Assembly (NCBI GenBank): GCA_903813345.2
Contig: CAIIXF020000012.1
Location: 33,804,572-33,868,571, forward strand
DNA length: 64,000 bases
Source: Owenia fusiformis
Lineage: Eukaryota; Annelida; Polychaeta; Sabellida; Oweniidae
Reading direction: 5' to 3'
Part shown: piece by piece, positions 14,298 through 27,900 of the stretch
Layout of the letters: each line of letters begins with the position of its first letter
Numbering within the stretch: the first letter of the stretch is position 1
Translations under genes and position numbers: made by a program
The notes under the pieces: generated by a model
Databases searched by the model: none
Told to the model about the DNA's origin: nothing
What the model saw: only the letters and a program-made list of their open reading frames with translations

Positions 14298-16193
14298 TTG
14301 AAATGAAAATATACATTCCTGAAACTATCATCTCAACAACTCTTAACATGCTAGCGTGTCATATTTCCTTGTACTTGAAATTTTAAAGCTTTTACGATGT
14401 CAGTCATTACATGTGGTTTCTTTACATATTGAAGAAAAAGTGCTGCTGGGATCTGATATGACATTCACCATATGGGAGGATTTGAAATTATGGGTTCAAT
14501 GGGGCATTCAAGAATGGGACTGAAATAGTTATTACTTCATTTTTTACTTCAGTGTGATATTTATTTGATTTTACAATTCGGAAATAAGAAATGATATTGT
14601 GAAATTGATAATATGAGGGGAAGGGACTGTAAAATCTTTAAAATAATTGGTAATTTAGATAAGAGTTTTAAAGATACACCATTTAATTTCTGTTATCTCA
14701 TTAAATCTGAGAAATCAAAATTTCCAATCAGATTTTGGTGTTATTATGGTCATTTGTGGGGATTATTCTGTGATTTAAGGTTCATGGATCAAGTTGCTCA
14801 TTTTGATAAGACATTACTTTTATAGATTTTTACAGTCTTGAGGATCATAATTTTTGTACCAATTATAGCTAATTGTGTTCAGGCCCCCTCCCAGTTTTTT
14901 CTTTGAAAAATGTTCTTTTCACACACGCGTTTCACTTAGGTTGAACTACGTACATAGAAAACAAAAAAAATTAAATTTTACAAAGCCTGATTACTTTAGC
15001 AACAACCCTTACAAGTCTCAAAGCCTAAAAGACAGATGAAGCCCTCTTTTAATGAATCTAGCTATTGGAAATAGTAACTTTCTATATGTTGAACTTTTCA
15101 CACCAAGAACAATATAGAAGGCAAAAATATGATAACGCCTTTGTTGCAAGATAATCCATAATTTGCTGTACCTATGTAAAAATATCATGCGGTCATGATT
15201 TAAAATGAGAAATAGAGTGAAAAAGAGTGGAATAAGCAAGAAATAAAGTATATAGACATATAAAGAACACTCTAAATTGTATAGAAATGCAAGAAAATTT
15301 TGTAGTTCATTGAGTGATAATAGAGAAATGGTGTAAAATAGGCATGAACCAAGAGAGAATTGAGAAATAGAGAGATCACATTGTTAATTAGAATCCATGA
15401 TTTTGTATCTATAGTATAAAAGCAACTTGCATGTTAACAGTATGAAGTATTCATCTTAATTTGATATTTTCTAATTTTATATAGATTTTTCGGAGAGTAG
15501 GACAAAAGCATGAAAAGATGGATTACTTTAAACTGGCATTTTTACACATTTACATACAAAGATAATGGACATCCCATTGTCTTGGAAACACATTAATTTT
15601 GCAGATGTATTGGTTTTCGAGATATGCATGATGCATATGACAGTTGTACTTTTCCATTAATCTAGTTCCATCCCAATAAATCACTTTTAATTAGTACCCT
15701 ATGATTGCACTTTGTACAAATTAAAAGATGGCAAATTGTTTAAAACAATGACAGAGAAATCCATTTGGATTTAATTTCCCATTGAGAATTGCATTGAGAA
15801 TTTATAAAACCTTTTACAGAAACAAATGATCAGATAAAGATCGATGATGCACATTCGGATTATTTTGGGCAATATCTTGAGTATATGAATCACGTATTGT
15901 AGTGAAACCTGTCTATACTGAACATTACATCTTCGGATTGTTTTTGGGTATTTTTATTTTAACATGGAAGACTTGCAGATACAAAAACAAAAAAAATTAG
16001 ACAGAAAAAGTGTTCACATTGGGAGGTGTTCAGATAAGAGTGGTGTTCAGATATGCATGTTTAGCTGTATTTATTTTTGTAGATTTTTTATTTCTTGGAT
16101 ACTATGGCAGAGTTCTTCCAAGCCATGTATAACCTGAACAATTTTTGTGTATAATCGTTAATATTCCTAACTTTGAACTTTCTATATTTTCAG

Positions 16194-18936
16194 ATGAACA
16201 CGAACTGCCACACAAGTTCGTCCTGCGACCTAAGGATGATGAAAGGCCAATTTTCTCTAACTTACCCCGCCCAATGTTTATTGCAATTCGTGTAAACACC
16301 CAGCCATATACCCAGCTTTACCATCTGAAGAGTAGAGATGCTGCCCTGGGGGGAAAGATCTTCTATAAGATAGAATCAGGTATTGTCCATGATGTGTAAT
16401 GTGTAAACCCCATATATCATCCTTGATGTGTAATATGTAAACCCCGATGATATTCAATATTAAGTTTAGTTCCCCTATGTGTGATTAAAATCCCCAAGTT
16501 CTCCTTGCCGGTAAAGGGAACATTTCAAATGGTTCCTCAATATGTATGTAATGTTAGGGTAGAATATATTGTATGTAAAAAGTATAATGTCTTCTGTTCT
16601 GTACTTAAGGTGCTGATGGTCGGTTCATGGTGGAAAATGACACGGGTATTGTGCGAACTCTTGGTGAGAGTGCATTTGACGCTGATGCTAGCTACGTCGT
16701 TGCACTCTCAGCTGAGGACCATGGGGCCCCTGGAATGAAAAGAGCAACCCCCATACAAACCCTCACTGTTTTTGTGGGTGATGCTGCTCCAAGGTTTGAC
16801 ATGGATCGTTTCACTGTTGATCTGCACGAGAATACACCAACAAGTGAAGTGTAAGTTATTGGCTCTCATGAAATCATTCACTCGCCCATCTGTCTATTGC
16901 CTTGCATCCTTCCATCCATTCATCAAAAAATTCCGAAATAATTGGATTAGTTAATTTATTTTTTATCGAATAATTGTTTTAAAGAGAAACTATAGAGCAT
17001 TTGTATAAAGAATGTCAATAATGAAAGTATTTACCTTTTGGATTCCTTAGTGTGTAACGAAGAAATATAATACAAATTGATAAAACAGAAACCCTAAAAG
17101 ATTAAATTGTAAAGTAATTTGAAGATTTGAAGAACAAAAATGTGAAACAAAAATGTGAAGTACAGAAATGTGAAACAGTAATCTTGTCTTGTTTTCAGTA
17201 TCGCCAACATAACTGGGATGTCATACGACGGCCAACAGCTAAGGTACACTATGAGCCCACTAGAGGGCACTCCAAACGACCTGTTCAGGTTGAACCCTGA
17301 CAACGGAGAACTGAAAGCATTGCAACAGCTGGATTACGAGAAGGACCAGCAGGTGTATAAGTTCAAGGCCATCGCTACGGAGCTTGTCAGTAGTGGAACA
17401 GCACGAACTGCAGAATCCTATGTAAGTAAATGTTCAACTGGTTCATACGTGTTAATGTATGTAGGAGTTTCAGGATGGATAATAGTTTTATAGCAATTAA
17501 TTTAAAATTAAATTTGTCATTAGAAATGATGATATGAGATATAAGGGAACAACCAGGCCTAGATAGTAAAACCTGTCTAAGTGGAACCCTTTGGTACCTC
17601 TAAAAAAGTATTCCACTTGGGAGGTGTTCCACTTCATTTAACATTAAATCAGTAGGTCTTAGGACTCTGGAGTGCTCCACTTACAGAGGTGTTCTGCATC
17701 TACATGGGTTCCTCTTTACAGGTTTCACATGGACTAACATTTATTGCCTTGTACCAAAATAGCTACATTTAGTCAAATTTTTCGGTCTAAATAGCAAATG
17801 AATCCTTTGGGAGCGAGCCCTGGGTTGTGCATAACTACCCTAAGACTTTATTGTTTCTCTTTTTATTTTACTTAGGTTGATGTATTCCTCCATGATTTGA
17901 ATGACAACGCTCCCTATTTTCAACTGGCCTATCACGTCGTGCGAGACTTCAATGAGGAGAATACTCAGAATACAGAAGTCACGAAAGGCAAGTTGACACC
18001 ATAACAACCACGATATACTCCATTTCTCCATAGCAACCATTTAAGCATCAAAACTCTTAAAGCATTTGATTATATTTTGGGTGAAATTTTGCATTCATAT
18101 CTGTTTCTTAAATCATATTTTTGCTTAAATCATATGTGTATACTAATGATGTAATAATTATTGTATCGCAAATTATTGTATAACACCTATTAAAACACAT
18201 TGTTTTGCATTTATAGTTTCTGCCGTTGATATCGACAGTGGACTTAATGGAGAGCTAGTTTATTCAATAATTTCCGAAACCGAAAGTGAATTTTTCAATA
18301 TTGAGACGTCCGACAATGTGGCTACAATCACACTCAAAAAGTGAGTACTAAAATTTATTGTCTCTTCTTTCTAAAGTGACGGGATTTCTCATAAAAATTG
18401 ATCCTGACACCTAAGACAAGATTTTGTGTCATAGAGTTTTTCACTAAATTGCTCGCCCATTTTGTATTTATTAGGGACTCATTTGTATTTATTAGGTGAC
18501 TCATTTTATATTTATTAGGGACTCATTTTTGTATTTATTATGGACTCATTTTGTATTTATTAGGCGACTCATTTTGTATTTATTATGGACTCATTTTGTA
18601 TTTATTAGGTGACACATTTTGTATTTATTAGGGACTCATTTTTTTGTATTTATTATGGACTCATTTTGTATTTATTAGGGACTCTTATTATGGACTCATT
18701 TTGTATTTATTAGGGACTCATTTTATATTTATTAGGGACTCATTTTGTATTTATTAGGGATTCATTTTGTATTTATTAGCCACCCATTTGTATTTACTAC
18801 TTCCATTGAATAATTGAATAAATTAAATTTTGTTTTCAACTATTCCAGGAGTTTGGATTATGAGATAGCACATACTCACAGGATGACTGTTCAGGCCACT
18901 GATAAAGGTGTGCCACCAAGATCTGGCACAACAGAG
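16194..18936 (+). CDS. Cadherin exons 1-6: first three visible cadherin repeats
   Basis: Exons: 16194-16379, 16610-16850, 17199-17421, 17876-17987, 18217-18340, 18849-18936. Exon 1 starts with the last two bases of a codon, so it is not the first exon of the gene. The first repeat (residues about 1-123) ends in GDAAPRF, a decayed DxNDNxP calcium motif. The second ends in LNDNAPYF and includes the usual LDYE. The third has [17 protein letters not shown] and ends in RNDNAPVF at the start of exon 7. Intron 4 begins with GC (AAAG then GCAAGT); only this site keeps the phase with exon 5. Confidence 0.93.
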
Positions 18937-21900
18937 GTTAGTTTTTATGTCACCACCAGAAGTAGTGACATATTGTTATAGTTTCTTATTTTTTGTGGCA
19001 GGGGTCAGTAGCCAGGATTAGCCATGGGGGGTTCACTTTTTGAAAATTCCTGAGGGATTCACTTTTGACAATTTTGGTCCTAAAAGGGCCAAAATCACTT
19101 AAAAAGTGCGCAGAATGGTGAAAAACTGCATGATTTTGAAAGAGGGGGGGGGGGGGGGTTCGAACCACCCCCTGGCTGAGGGCCTGGTGCCTGTAACATA
19201 TGTAACAAATGGAAGGTGATGACATTTTGCCTTGTCTGATATTGTAAGCATGCGTGTCAATTTTTCACTTTTGTATTTAATTTTTTTTCTTTTATAAACA
19301 GATACTTATCAATTAATTGATGAGTGAAGGAATGATCGATCAATTTATCTTTGTTTATCTATTTATCTTTCTGGCCATACCACAAGCACAAGATATTTAA
19401 TGTCAAATGTGTTCAAACACTTGTTATTGTCAACTTTTGGTGTTGCTGATAATTAATACCCTGAATTTTTCATTAGATGAATCAACATAATATAGTATAA
19501 TGATGATACTTAAGTACTATTATGTCACTAAAAGTGATAACATATTGTGATGGTGTTTCGCATCCAGCATCCAAATTTTTTTTTTAAATTCTAGGTGATC
19601 ATACACGTGGATAACAGGAATGACAATGCACCCGTATTCCTCCCAGCCAATCAGGACATTGAACTATATGAGAAGTCACCTGCGGGAACAATTGCAACGG
19701 TGGCTCAAGCTTACGACCCTGATGGTGATGATGTTACATATTCATTCATCTGTAAGTATGAAAAGTGTACTACCCTTTTAAAGAAAGTAACTTCATCCTT
19801 ACTCTTAATTTTTCAATAGTCTTGATTAATTCACTGGATTCACACCTATCATCCTTGCTGCAAGGGTATTTTACAAGTATATTATTATACCCTTGCTTCT
19901 CTCTATTCAATTGTTGGGCTTGAGCAAACAAACTGGACATTAAACAATATTAGCCTACACCACATACCCTAAGAGAACTACTACACACAGTGTACAAGGG
20001 TAATTAAAATCCTGTTGAACGGTCCACAAAGCTGTCTTTCTACTATAGCAGTACGCCCATACAGATCTTATGACTTAAAAGTTTGTAATCTGTAACAAAA
20101 AATCATAGGATTTATACAAATATTAGCTTAAGAATAAAACATCATCCGTAGAACATTCTATGGTATTGGCAACTAGAGGATCGTGGGTAAAATAAAGGTA
20201 TCCTGTCACATCTGGATATCTGGATTGCTGAATGAAGAACAATATCAAAAGATGTCTGAAGCATATTTTTCATATATTTTCATTCATATATTTTTCGTAT
20301 TTTTTTCATTTATATATTTTCATATTTTTTCATATATTTTCAGCTGGAAGTCTAACATCTGGACCATTTGAGATAAATGCCACGACTGGCGTTATTAAAG
20401 TCAGGGAAGATTTATCAGCCACTACGAGTGAATACACTTTGCAAGTAGTTGCTAGGGACAACGGAGCTTGTTGCCAGGGGAGCAATTCTGGACAACAAAC
20501 AACATCAACAATAAAAGTGACCTTATTTGGGCTTAACACACCACCGACATTTAGATCATGCCAAGATCAGACGATTCTGGAAAATAGAGATGCAGATACT
20601 TTTGTTGTGAAGGTAGAAATTTTTATGTTTTAAATACAGCTGACTGGCATAAATGCCCTTGCATACATATTCTTGGTCGATATATGAATTCGAAATTTGA
20701 AGATTCTGTGTAAATTAATGTTATATTATGACGCTATCTCTAACAATTTTTCGGGAACTGGTCCAAATGAATTTTGTTTGCCTTGTTATTGGTTAACTAC
20801 AAAACTAGATCTGTAATTTTATGACATTTCACCTACACCAAGATTTATAGAAGGTGTTAAAAAAATTTATGTTTCTGTTATTGAAGTAAAAAACTTTGGA
20901 GGGTGGATATTTAAGATATTCTCTATTTTCTACAGCTTGAAGCAGTGGATCCAGATGGCGGACAAAACGGGCAAACAAGTTTCAACATCCGCTATACTTC
21001 CTCCGAGGAAAAACTGTTTTCGATCAATGAAGATGGTGAAGTGAAATCTCTGAAACCGTTTAACCACGAGGCATCTGAAAATAAATTTGGGGTGACCGTT
21101 GAGGTTTCTGATAGTGGGTCGCCTCCGCTGAGTTCCGTTTGTTTCTTCTTTGTGCAAGTTACTGATGAAAATGACGAGGCTCCTATTTTTGACGCAACAA
21201 GTTACCAAACAACAATCAGGTAATTTTTTACGCAAGAGACTAGGGTCAAAATCTAATTAGGTTTAGGGCAGGTTGACTAAATAACAAGGGGGTAGTTTTG
21301 AATTTTTAGATGTATTATGTTTTATAGTGTTACTACGATAACAGGGAAACTGCATATCTGATTTACATTTCAGTTTTAAAGGGTTCACAAGATAAACTCC
21401 TTCAAAATTCATATTTTGTGAATATGATGAAATTCCATGTTGAAAAATTAAGGCATACTGCGTACCGTAATATATGAAAAAAATTATGATACATAGTAAA
21501 CATTAGGAATATTGAATTGAATAAAACCCATATTTAATCCCTACTAGCAAATAAGTTTAATATATTTTACTTGTAGGTCAAGCACAGCCACAAATACTCG
21601 TATAATAAGGACCCTTGCGACAGATAGTGATTCTGGACTGAATGGAGAAGTTCTTTATTCGTTGACAACAAACCCAAATAATTATTTCAGGATTGATGAA
21701 AGTAGTGGATGGATAAGCTTAAATAGTCCTTTGCCTTCGGTAAGTCTCGCTTTGTCTTTTTTCTTTTTTTGTCTTTTTAATCATTGCCCTGTATTTCCCC
21801 CAGTCCCAGCCCAGCTCAGACCCCTCCCCTCTTTTCACCCTCTTCAACTTTTTCCCCACTAGACTAGAGTGCTTATAATGCCAAAATGGTGATTAGCACT

Positions 21901-24900
21901 CGAACATGCTCTTGTATTTACTATATTACCCCATGTACATCTATTTTATATAACTAAATAAATAAAATCAAAAAGAATCATTGATATCTAGGCTAACATT
22001 CTACTCAATGATTTATCTCTCACAAAACCTGTCAATGTGTCCATGTCTTCTGATATAAAAATAATACATAGATGATATTGTGCCCTCAAATCTGGTTTCC
22101 GATTGGGCTAGGCACAGTATTTTCTTCTTTGTGTGGTATTATCCTTTTGAAATTCTTCATATGATATGTACACCCAGTTTTCTGGAGCAGGTTCACCATT
22201 GGCCTAGTATATTTTCCAACATGAATGTACACATTTAGCTAAATGTACCAGTCTACATTCTGTGCAAAGCTGGCCTGGTTTGAGTGAAAACTCTCAATTT
22301 TAGAGACATTTTCCATGAACTTATTGATTGACCTGGTATTTCATGGCATGTTTTGTTTGTTTTGTTTCTAGGGTGACAGCCCAGACCTTGCTTTAGTTGT
22401 TGAGGCCAGAGATAGGGGGAGCCCTGTAAAAACCAGTCGGCCAGTGGATGTAACTATTCGGATTAGAAACTCAGGGGTGTTTCCTCCTGTATGGGCAGAG
22501 TAAGTTCAGGTTTTTAGATGAAAAAGTGGTTACCACAGGCCTGTAGCCAGGGGGGGTTCGATGGGTTCGAGTTTGACCCCCCCCCCTGGCTAAATAATCT
22601 TTCAAAATCATGCAGTTTTTCACCATTCTGAGCACTTTTTAAGTGATTTTGACCATTTTTGGATCAAAATTGTCACAAGTGAACCCCCTCTGGAATTTTT
22701 CAAATAGTGAACCCCCCTTAGCAAATCCTGACTACGGGCCTGTACCATATTCTCTCTAATGAGCGCACATTTACAATGAGTGCCAATGTGACTTTTATGT
22801 TGAACATGGTCTCAAAAAACATAAAGTTTAATGTATTATTTTTGATTATTTACACAATAAAATATCCATTGATTATTATATCAAATGCTGAGAAAGAAAT
22901 ACAGGAGCTGTAGAGTATGTAAAACTTATTAGTGATAACAACTAAATAGACAATCGACGATATTTTTTCAATATTTTTGGTAAGTGCGCTTATTGGAATC
23001 TCTCAATATTTTATCCTCATTCGAGAGAATATGGCCATTATGTTTTAATAATGCTTTTTTAAAGTAGAAAAATTTTCATAAATGATTTTCTATATTATAA
23101 AAAATGCAAAAATGAATATAAGAATAAATAACAAATTAATAAAAAAACTGTTTTTGACAAGAAATGCATATCTTCTTTTTCAGGAATTACGATCTTGGGG
23201 CACCCATTAAAATTCCGGAAAATATCCCACAAGACACTATTATAAAGGAAATGAATGCCAACCCATCAGGCTTCATGGGAGAATTGACGTTCTCTAAACC
23301 TAACGGTCTCACGCCAGCTATATCTAAAAGTACTCAAGATTTTGATTTCCTTCAAATCGATGGAGTAAATGGGGTGAACATCACAACATTTGAAAATCTT
23401 GAATACACGGACGTCAACAAGTACATAATAAAGATGAGGGTTGCGGTAAGGATTTTATTTTATATCATTTTTTTGTATTGCAAGATTCAGATCCTCAAAG
23501 TGATTTACTTTCAAACAGAGGAAATGTTTATAGCATGCATCGTAAATATATCAACATTGCTGGTTTGTGTTCCATTATGACCACTCATCGACCAATCATA
23601 GTCCAGTATTTCAACTGATGTACTAATAATTTATATTATAGAACAAAGTTGCCGGGACAGTGCAAATGTTCACAGATGCATACCTTAATGTTGAGCTTGA
23701 AGATGTCAATGACGAAATTCCTGTCTTCTTGAGTCTCGATGAATCTGGTCGCTACCCTGGTTTTGTTGCAGAGACTGCACCCACGGGAACGACTGTGTTA
23801 CGTGTACGTGCTGATGACAGTGATGGAACCAGTCCTAATAATAAGGCAAGTTTTTCATTTTATTTTTACCACTCCTTGAAATGGTGCTATTTTATTTTTT
23901 TAATGTACTGATAGGTATGCATATGGGCTCATGTGTCTAACTGTGCATGCAAGCATCTGTCTGGTTGGGTGCAAGCATCTGTCTGGTTGGGTGCAAGCAT
24001 CTGTCTGGTTGGGTGCTCAGCGGGTGCTACACTTATCAAATCATGTCATCAAAATTCTAGGAAAACTGCTTACCTTTTCAACTTCAATTTAGCTGTGTAA
24101 ATTAAAGTTGCTATTCTGTTCTTCAGAGTATGATATTTATTACAGTGTGTCTTGTTAACCATTGCTCTAACTATGTCCAATATTTGGAAGGAATTTCTTG
24201 AAAAATCCAATTAATCTTTATTAGCATTTGTTACAACAGGTTACATTTCTTATGGCAGAATATATTTCTTATGATGGGTTATATTTCTTATGACGGGTTA
24301 TATTTCTTATGACGGGTTAGATTTCTTATGACGGGTTAGATTTCTTATGACAATGACAGGTTACATTTCTTATGACAGGTTACCTATAGCATAGTTGAAG
24401 AGTTAGATTTGACGGGTTAGATTTCTTATGACAATGACAGGTTACATTTCTTATGACAGGTTACCTATAGCATAGTTGAAGAGGATGACTGGAACGCTTT
24501 TCAAATAGATGAAGACACAGGTTATATTACAACAAAGCAGACATTTGGAGCAAGTCAAAAAGATGATTTCTTTATCACCGTAGAAGCAGAAGATGGCGCT
24601 CAATCAGCCAGGAAAAATGTTGTTGGACCAAATAAAGGTTGAATTTAAATTACAACTGAATTTTGATATTATTTTTTGGGACATGTATCTATATGTTGTA
24701 TCGATAATAGAAATTATATACATGTAATTAGACATTTATAACATGTTATTTCTGGAAAAATCTCAAACCTCCCTTCAAGATTTCTTGAAAATTTACCAAT
24801 ATTTTGGGGCAAATGTTTTTTGATACTGTCATGAATTGTAGATATATTAATTCTTTGTTTCAGTTACTGTACCAGTCCATATCAAGATTGTGAGACTGGA

Positions 24901-27900
24901 TAGCGCCCAACCAATTTTCAACAAAACACGCAGTTTCACTGTGCCCGAGGACCAAGCTGTTGGTGACAAGATTGGGACTTTAACAGCATCTCAGTCTGAA
25001 AGTGAGTGCCATCTTTTATCAGTTTTCTGTATTATACCCCAAGGTATCACAATGCTTAATTATTTATAGATAACTTGGAGACATTCTGTGATATTGTGTA
25101 AAATGTTTTATGATAAACCTTCCTAAACCTGAATGGGATAAGAAATCTAAGACAAAACAATATAAATTAGGCAATTAATTATCATTATTATTATTATATT
25201 GTCGTGATTTCAAAATTTGAAATTATTTACGTTTTAGGAGTTAATGGCAGAGGTAAATTGTTATTGCGAACTGTACATAAAAGTTCCTTTGGGGCACAAC
25301 AATAATTGTATCATCATTAATAGCGCAATGGCCCTTTTTTTCCAAACAAGTGTGACACAATACTAAATTATAAAAACCTAATTCATTGGACAATTCCTAA
25401 TACTAAAGGTCAAAGTGTCTCTAAAATACCCAAATCTTTTAAAATTCTAACAATCTGCAACTTGCACCCATCGACAGACTGACTTTGATGTAAAACTAAT
25501 GTCCTGATAATACTAAAGCCAAACCAAATTATTTTTGTTTTTCTCAGCCCAAAATGATACAAAATGATATAATGTCTTACTCAACCAGATTTAGATATAT
25601 CAGCAAGGATATGCACCAATCCATCTATGATAACACGCCGGCCTTATGTTTAAATAACCAATAGCAACTGAATGTCGATATCAATATTTTCAATGTTGGT
25701 AATGGTGGGTATAATCGTGGGATAAACATGGATTATGAATTTCTTAAATTTATTCTCCCATTTTTCTTGTTTTGTTAGGCTACCTGATGTCAAATTTTGT
25801 TCTTTGCTTTTAATATGGACCTTTTTTCTCCTGGAGACTTCATAATTACATATATGTTGTAACAATAGACAATTTGCTATACAGATGAAGAAAAAGATGG
25901 CAATAGTAGTTTTGGCCAGGCTAGAATACCATTTCATAACATTGCAAAAATTTACACAAATCTCCAGACCTCATTAAAAATGAAACAAGATTATAAAGCT
26001 ATATAGCAAGGCTCTATTATGTTGCATTTACATGCATACTATGTATTCTTGTATAGAATATTTAAGTTTATTATATTATATAGCAAAAATACTGTGATAT
26101 ATACTAATTTTATGCACTGTTTAATTCATTATGCACTCTTTATACGTAGGTGGAGGTAAACACAACACAGAAGGTGCTTCTAGCTCAAGCCAAACCTCTA
26201 GCAATATTAGCCAAACCTCTAGCAATATTAGCCAAAACTCTAGCAGCGTTAGCCGAAACCCTAGCAATATTAGCCAAACCTCTAGCAAAATTAGCCAAAA
26301 CTCTTGCAATATTAGCCAAAACCCTAGCAATATTAGCCAAAACTCTAGCAACATTAGCCAAACCTCTAGCAAAATTAGCCAAAACTCTAGCAATATTAGC
26401 CAAACCTCTAGCAATATTAGCCAAAACTCTAGCAGCATTAGCCAAAACCCTAGCAATATTAGCCAAAGCTTTAGCCACATTAGTGAAGTTGCTAGCATTA
26501 GCAATCAAACCTTTAATGAATCTAGTCAAAATGTCAGTTATATTAGCAATCCTATTATCAATAATAGCAACCCTGTTAGCAGTATTAGCAATACTAGTGA
26601 GACTGTCCTTTTTGATGCTAGAGATTCTCGTAGCTAATTAGATAATAGCGCTGTGTCTGCCAGAGAAACTAAAATTAGGCAATATGGAAGAGGCACTCAC
26701 GGCTGAAAAATTCTGATTTTCGTATTTGTTGCTGAATAATCCAGATTTCTTTATATGATTTAGATGTATGTGTAACAATTTGTAATTCTTTTCCATATAA
26801 TCACTCTTTGTGATAGTATGGTACATTGTAAAATATCTCCTCACTAATAAGCTATTACAAACAGAAAAATATTGTGAAAAATATTTTATCTTTGATGTGT
26901 TTTTACAAAGGTGGCCCCCTCCTCTTGATGTGACTACTGAATAGTGTGGTCTATGTATCAATGATTTTTGTAGTAATGTCAAAAATAAAAAATAAAAAAA
27001 ATAATTATATGAAGTCTTTGGGCAATTTTGAATAAGTATTGCTATCAGACTTTGAAATAAATAACAACAATAAAAAGGTTGTACAGATTTGGATATCTTA
27101 CAGTGTACTTTCTATTCTAATTCCTTTTTTAATTTCAGTATTTTTACTCAGTAACCTCATCAATTTATGTAGAATTGATTTTCTTTCCTAGGATTCTGTG
27201 TGGTGACCTTTAGAAAAAAACTTTTAGTACCTCGGACATTAATTTCCAAGTCGCTGTCTGGGGTACTATGTTTTGTAGTTTTTGATAAGGTCATTTCTAC
27301 TATTGTGTTGTATATAATTCTTTTAATTTTTTGTTTCTATGTAGCTAGGTTGCAGTAATCTGTTGCTAGGTTACAGTCATTTGCTGCTACCTGTTTGCTT
27401 CAGTTAATCTTGAATAGATTCCCTTATGATTCTAGATTTCGCTGAAATGATATTTGTGTTGATTTATAACTTAATATACTCTTATATTTACTGGATTTTG
27501 TGTTGGATCTAAGTTATTTTAAAAATAATTCAAGAAATAACATTGATCCTACAATACAAATGTAGTTTCCGTGGTATTAAGACTAAATATTGGATAAAAT
27601 AAAAGGAAGAAATGATTTATTATTGAAATAAGATTTCCATGGTAACAGGTTATGTTATCTGACTGATTTGAATGAATTGTTTTGATTGGCAAATGTGCAG
27701 TCATCATTCAAATTTTCATTCAATTCAGAACCTACTTCATTTTTACACATATTATTTATACAGAATTTTGATGTTGTAGAATTTTGATATTAAGCCAAAA
27801 AAACATATTAGTAGTGCTGTATGATCTTGATGTGTAACTTTTTTATGGAATTGCTCATAATCTGGTCTTTTGCAGAATCTGAACGCAAAGTTCGCTACTT

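Larger units (their letters stand above)
54..16193. other. 16-kb stretch without recognisable exons
   Basis: No open frame here shows a recognisable domain or a plausible exon with good splice sites. The first cadherin exon (16194) begins in mid-codon, so upstream exons with the start codon and signal peptide must exist. They may lie left of the window, making this a long 5' intron, or a short signal-peptide exon may be hidden here. What can be seen is AT-rich DNA with poly-G/poly-C runs (about 2150, 3633, 11320, 11930) and several families of short interspersed inverted-repeat elements listed separately. I cannot identify a promoter. Confidence 0.6.

Noticed and set aside
16194-16196. The ATG at the start of cadherin exon 1 as the translation start
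   Set aside because: It is in a different frame from the cadherin reading frame, directly follows a strong acceptor, and no signal peptide follows.
18475-18790. A CRISPR-like array
   Set aside because: The units are directly adjacent with no unique spacers, in a eukaryotic intron.
26121-26641. Open frames on both strands over 26.1-26.6 kb as a separate gene
   Set aside because: A 21-bp repeat without stops opens several frames at once; only the phase-compatible cassette exon idea is kept, as speculation.
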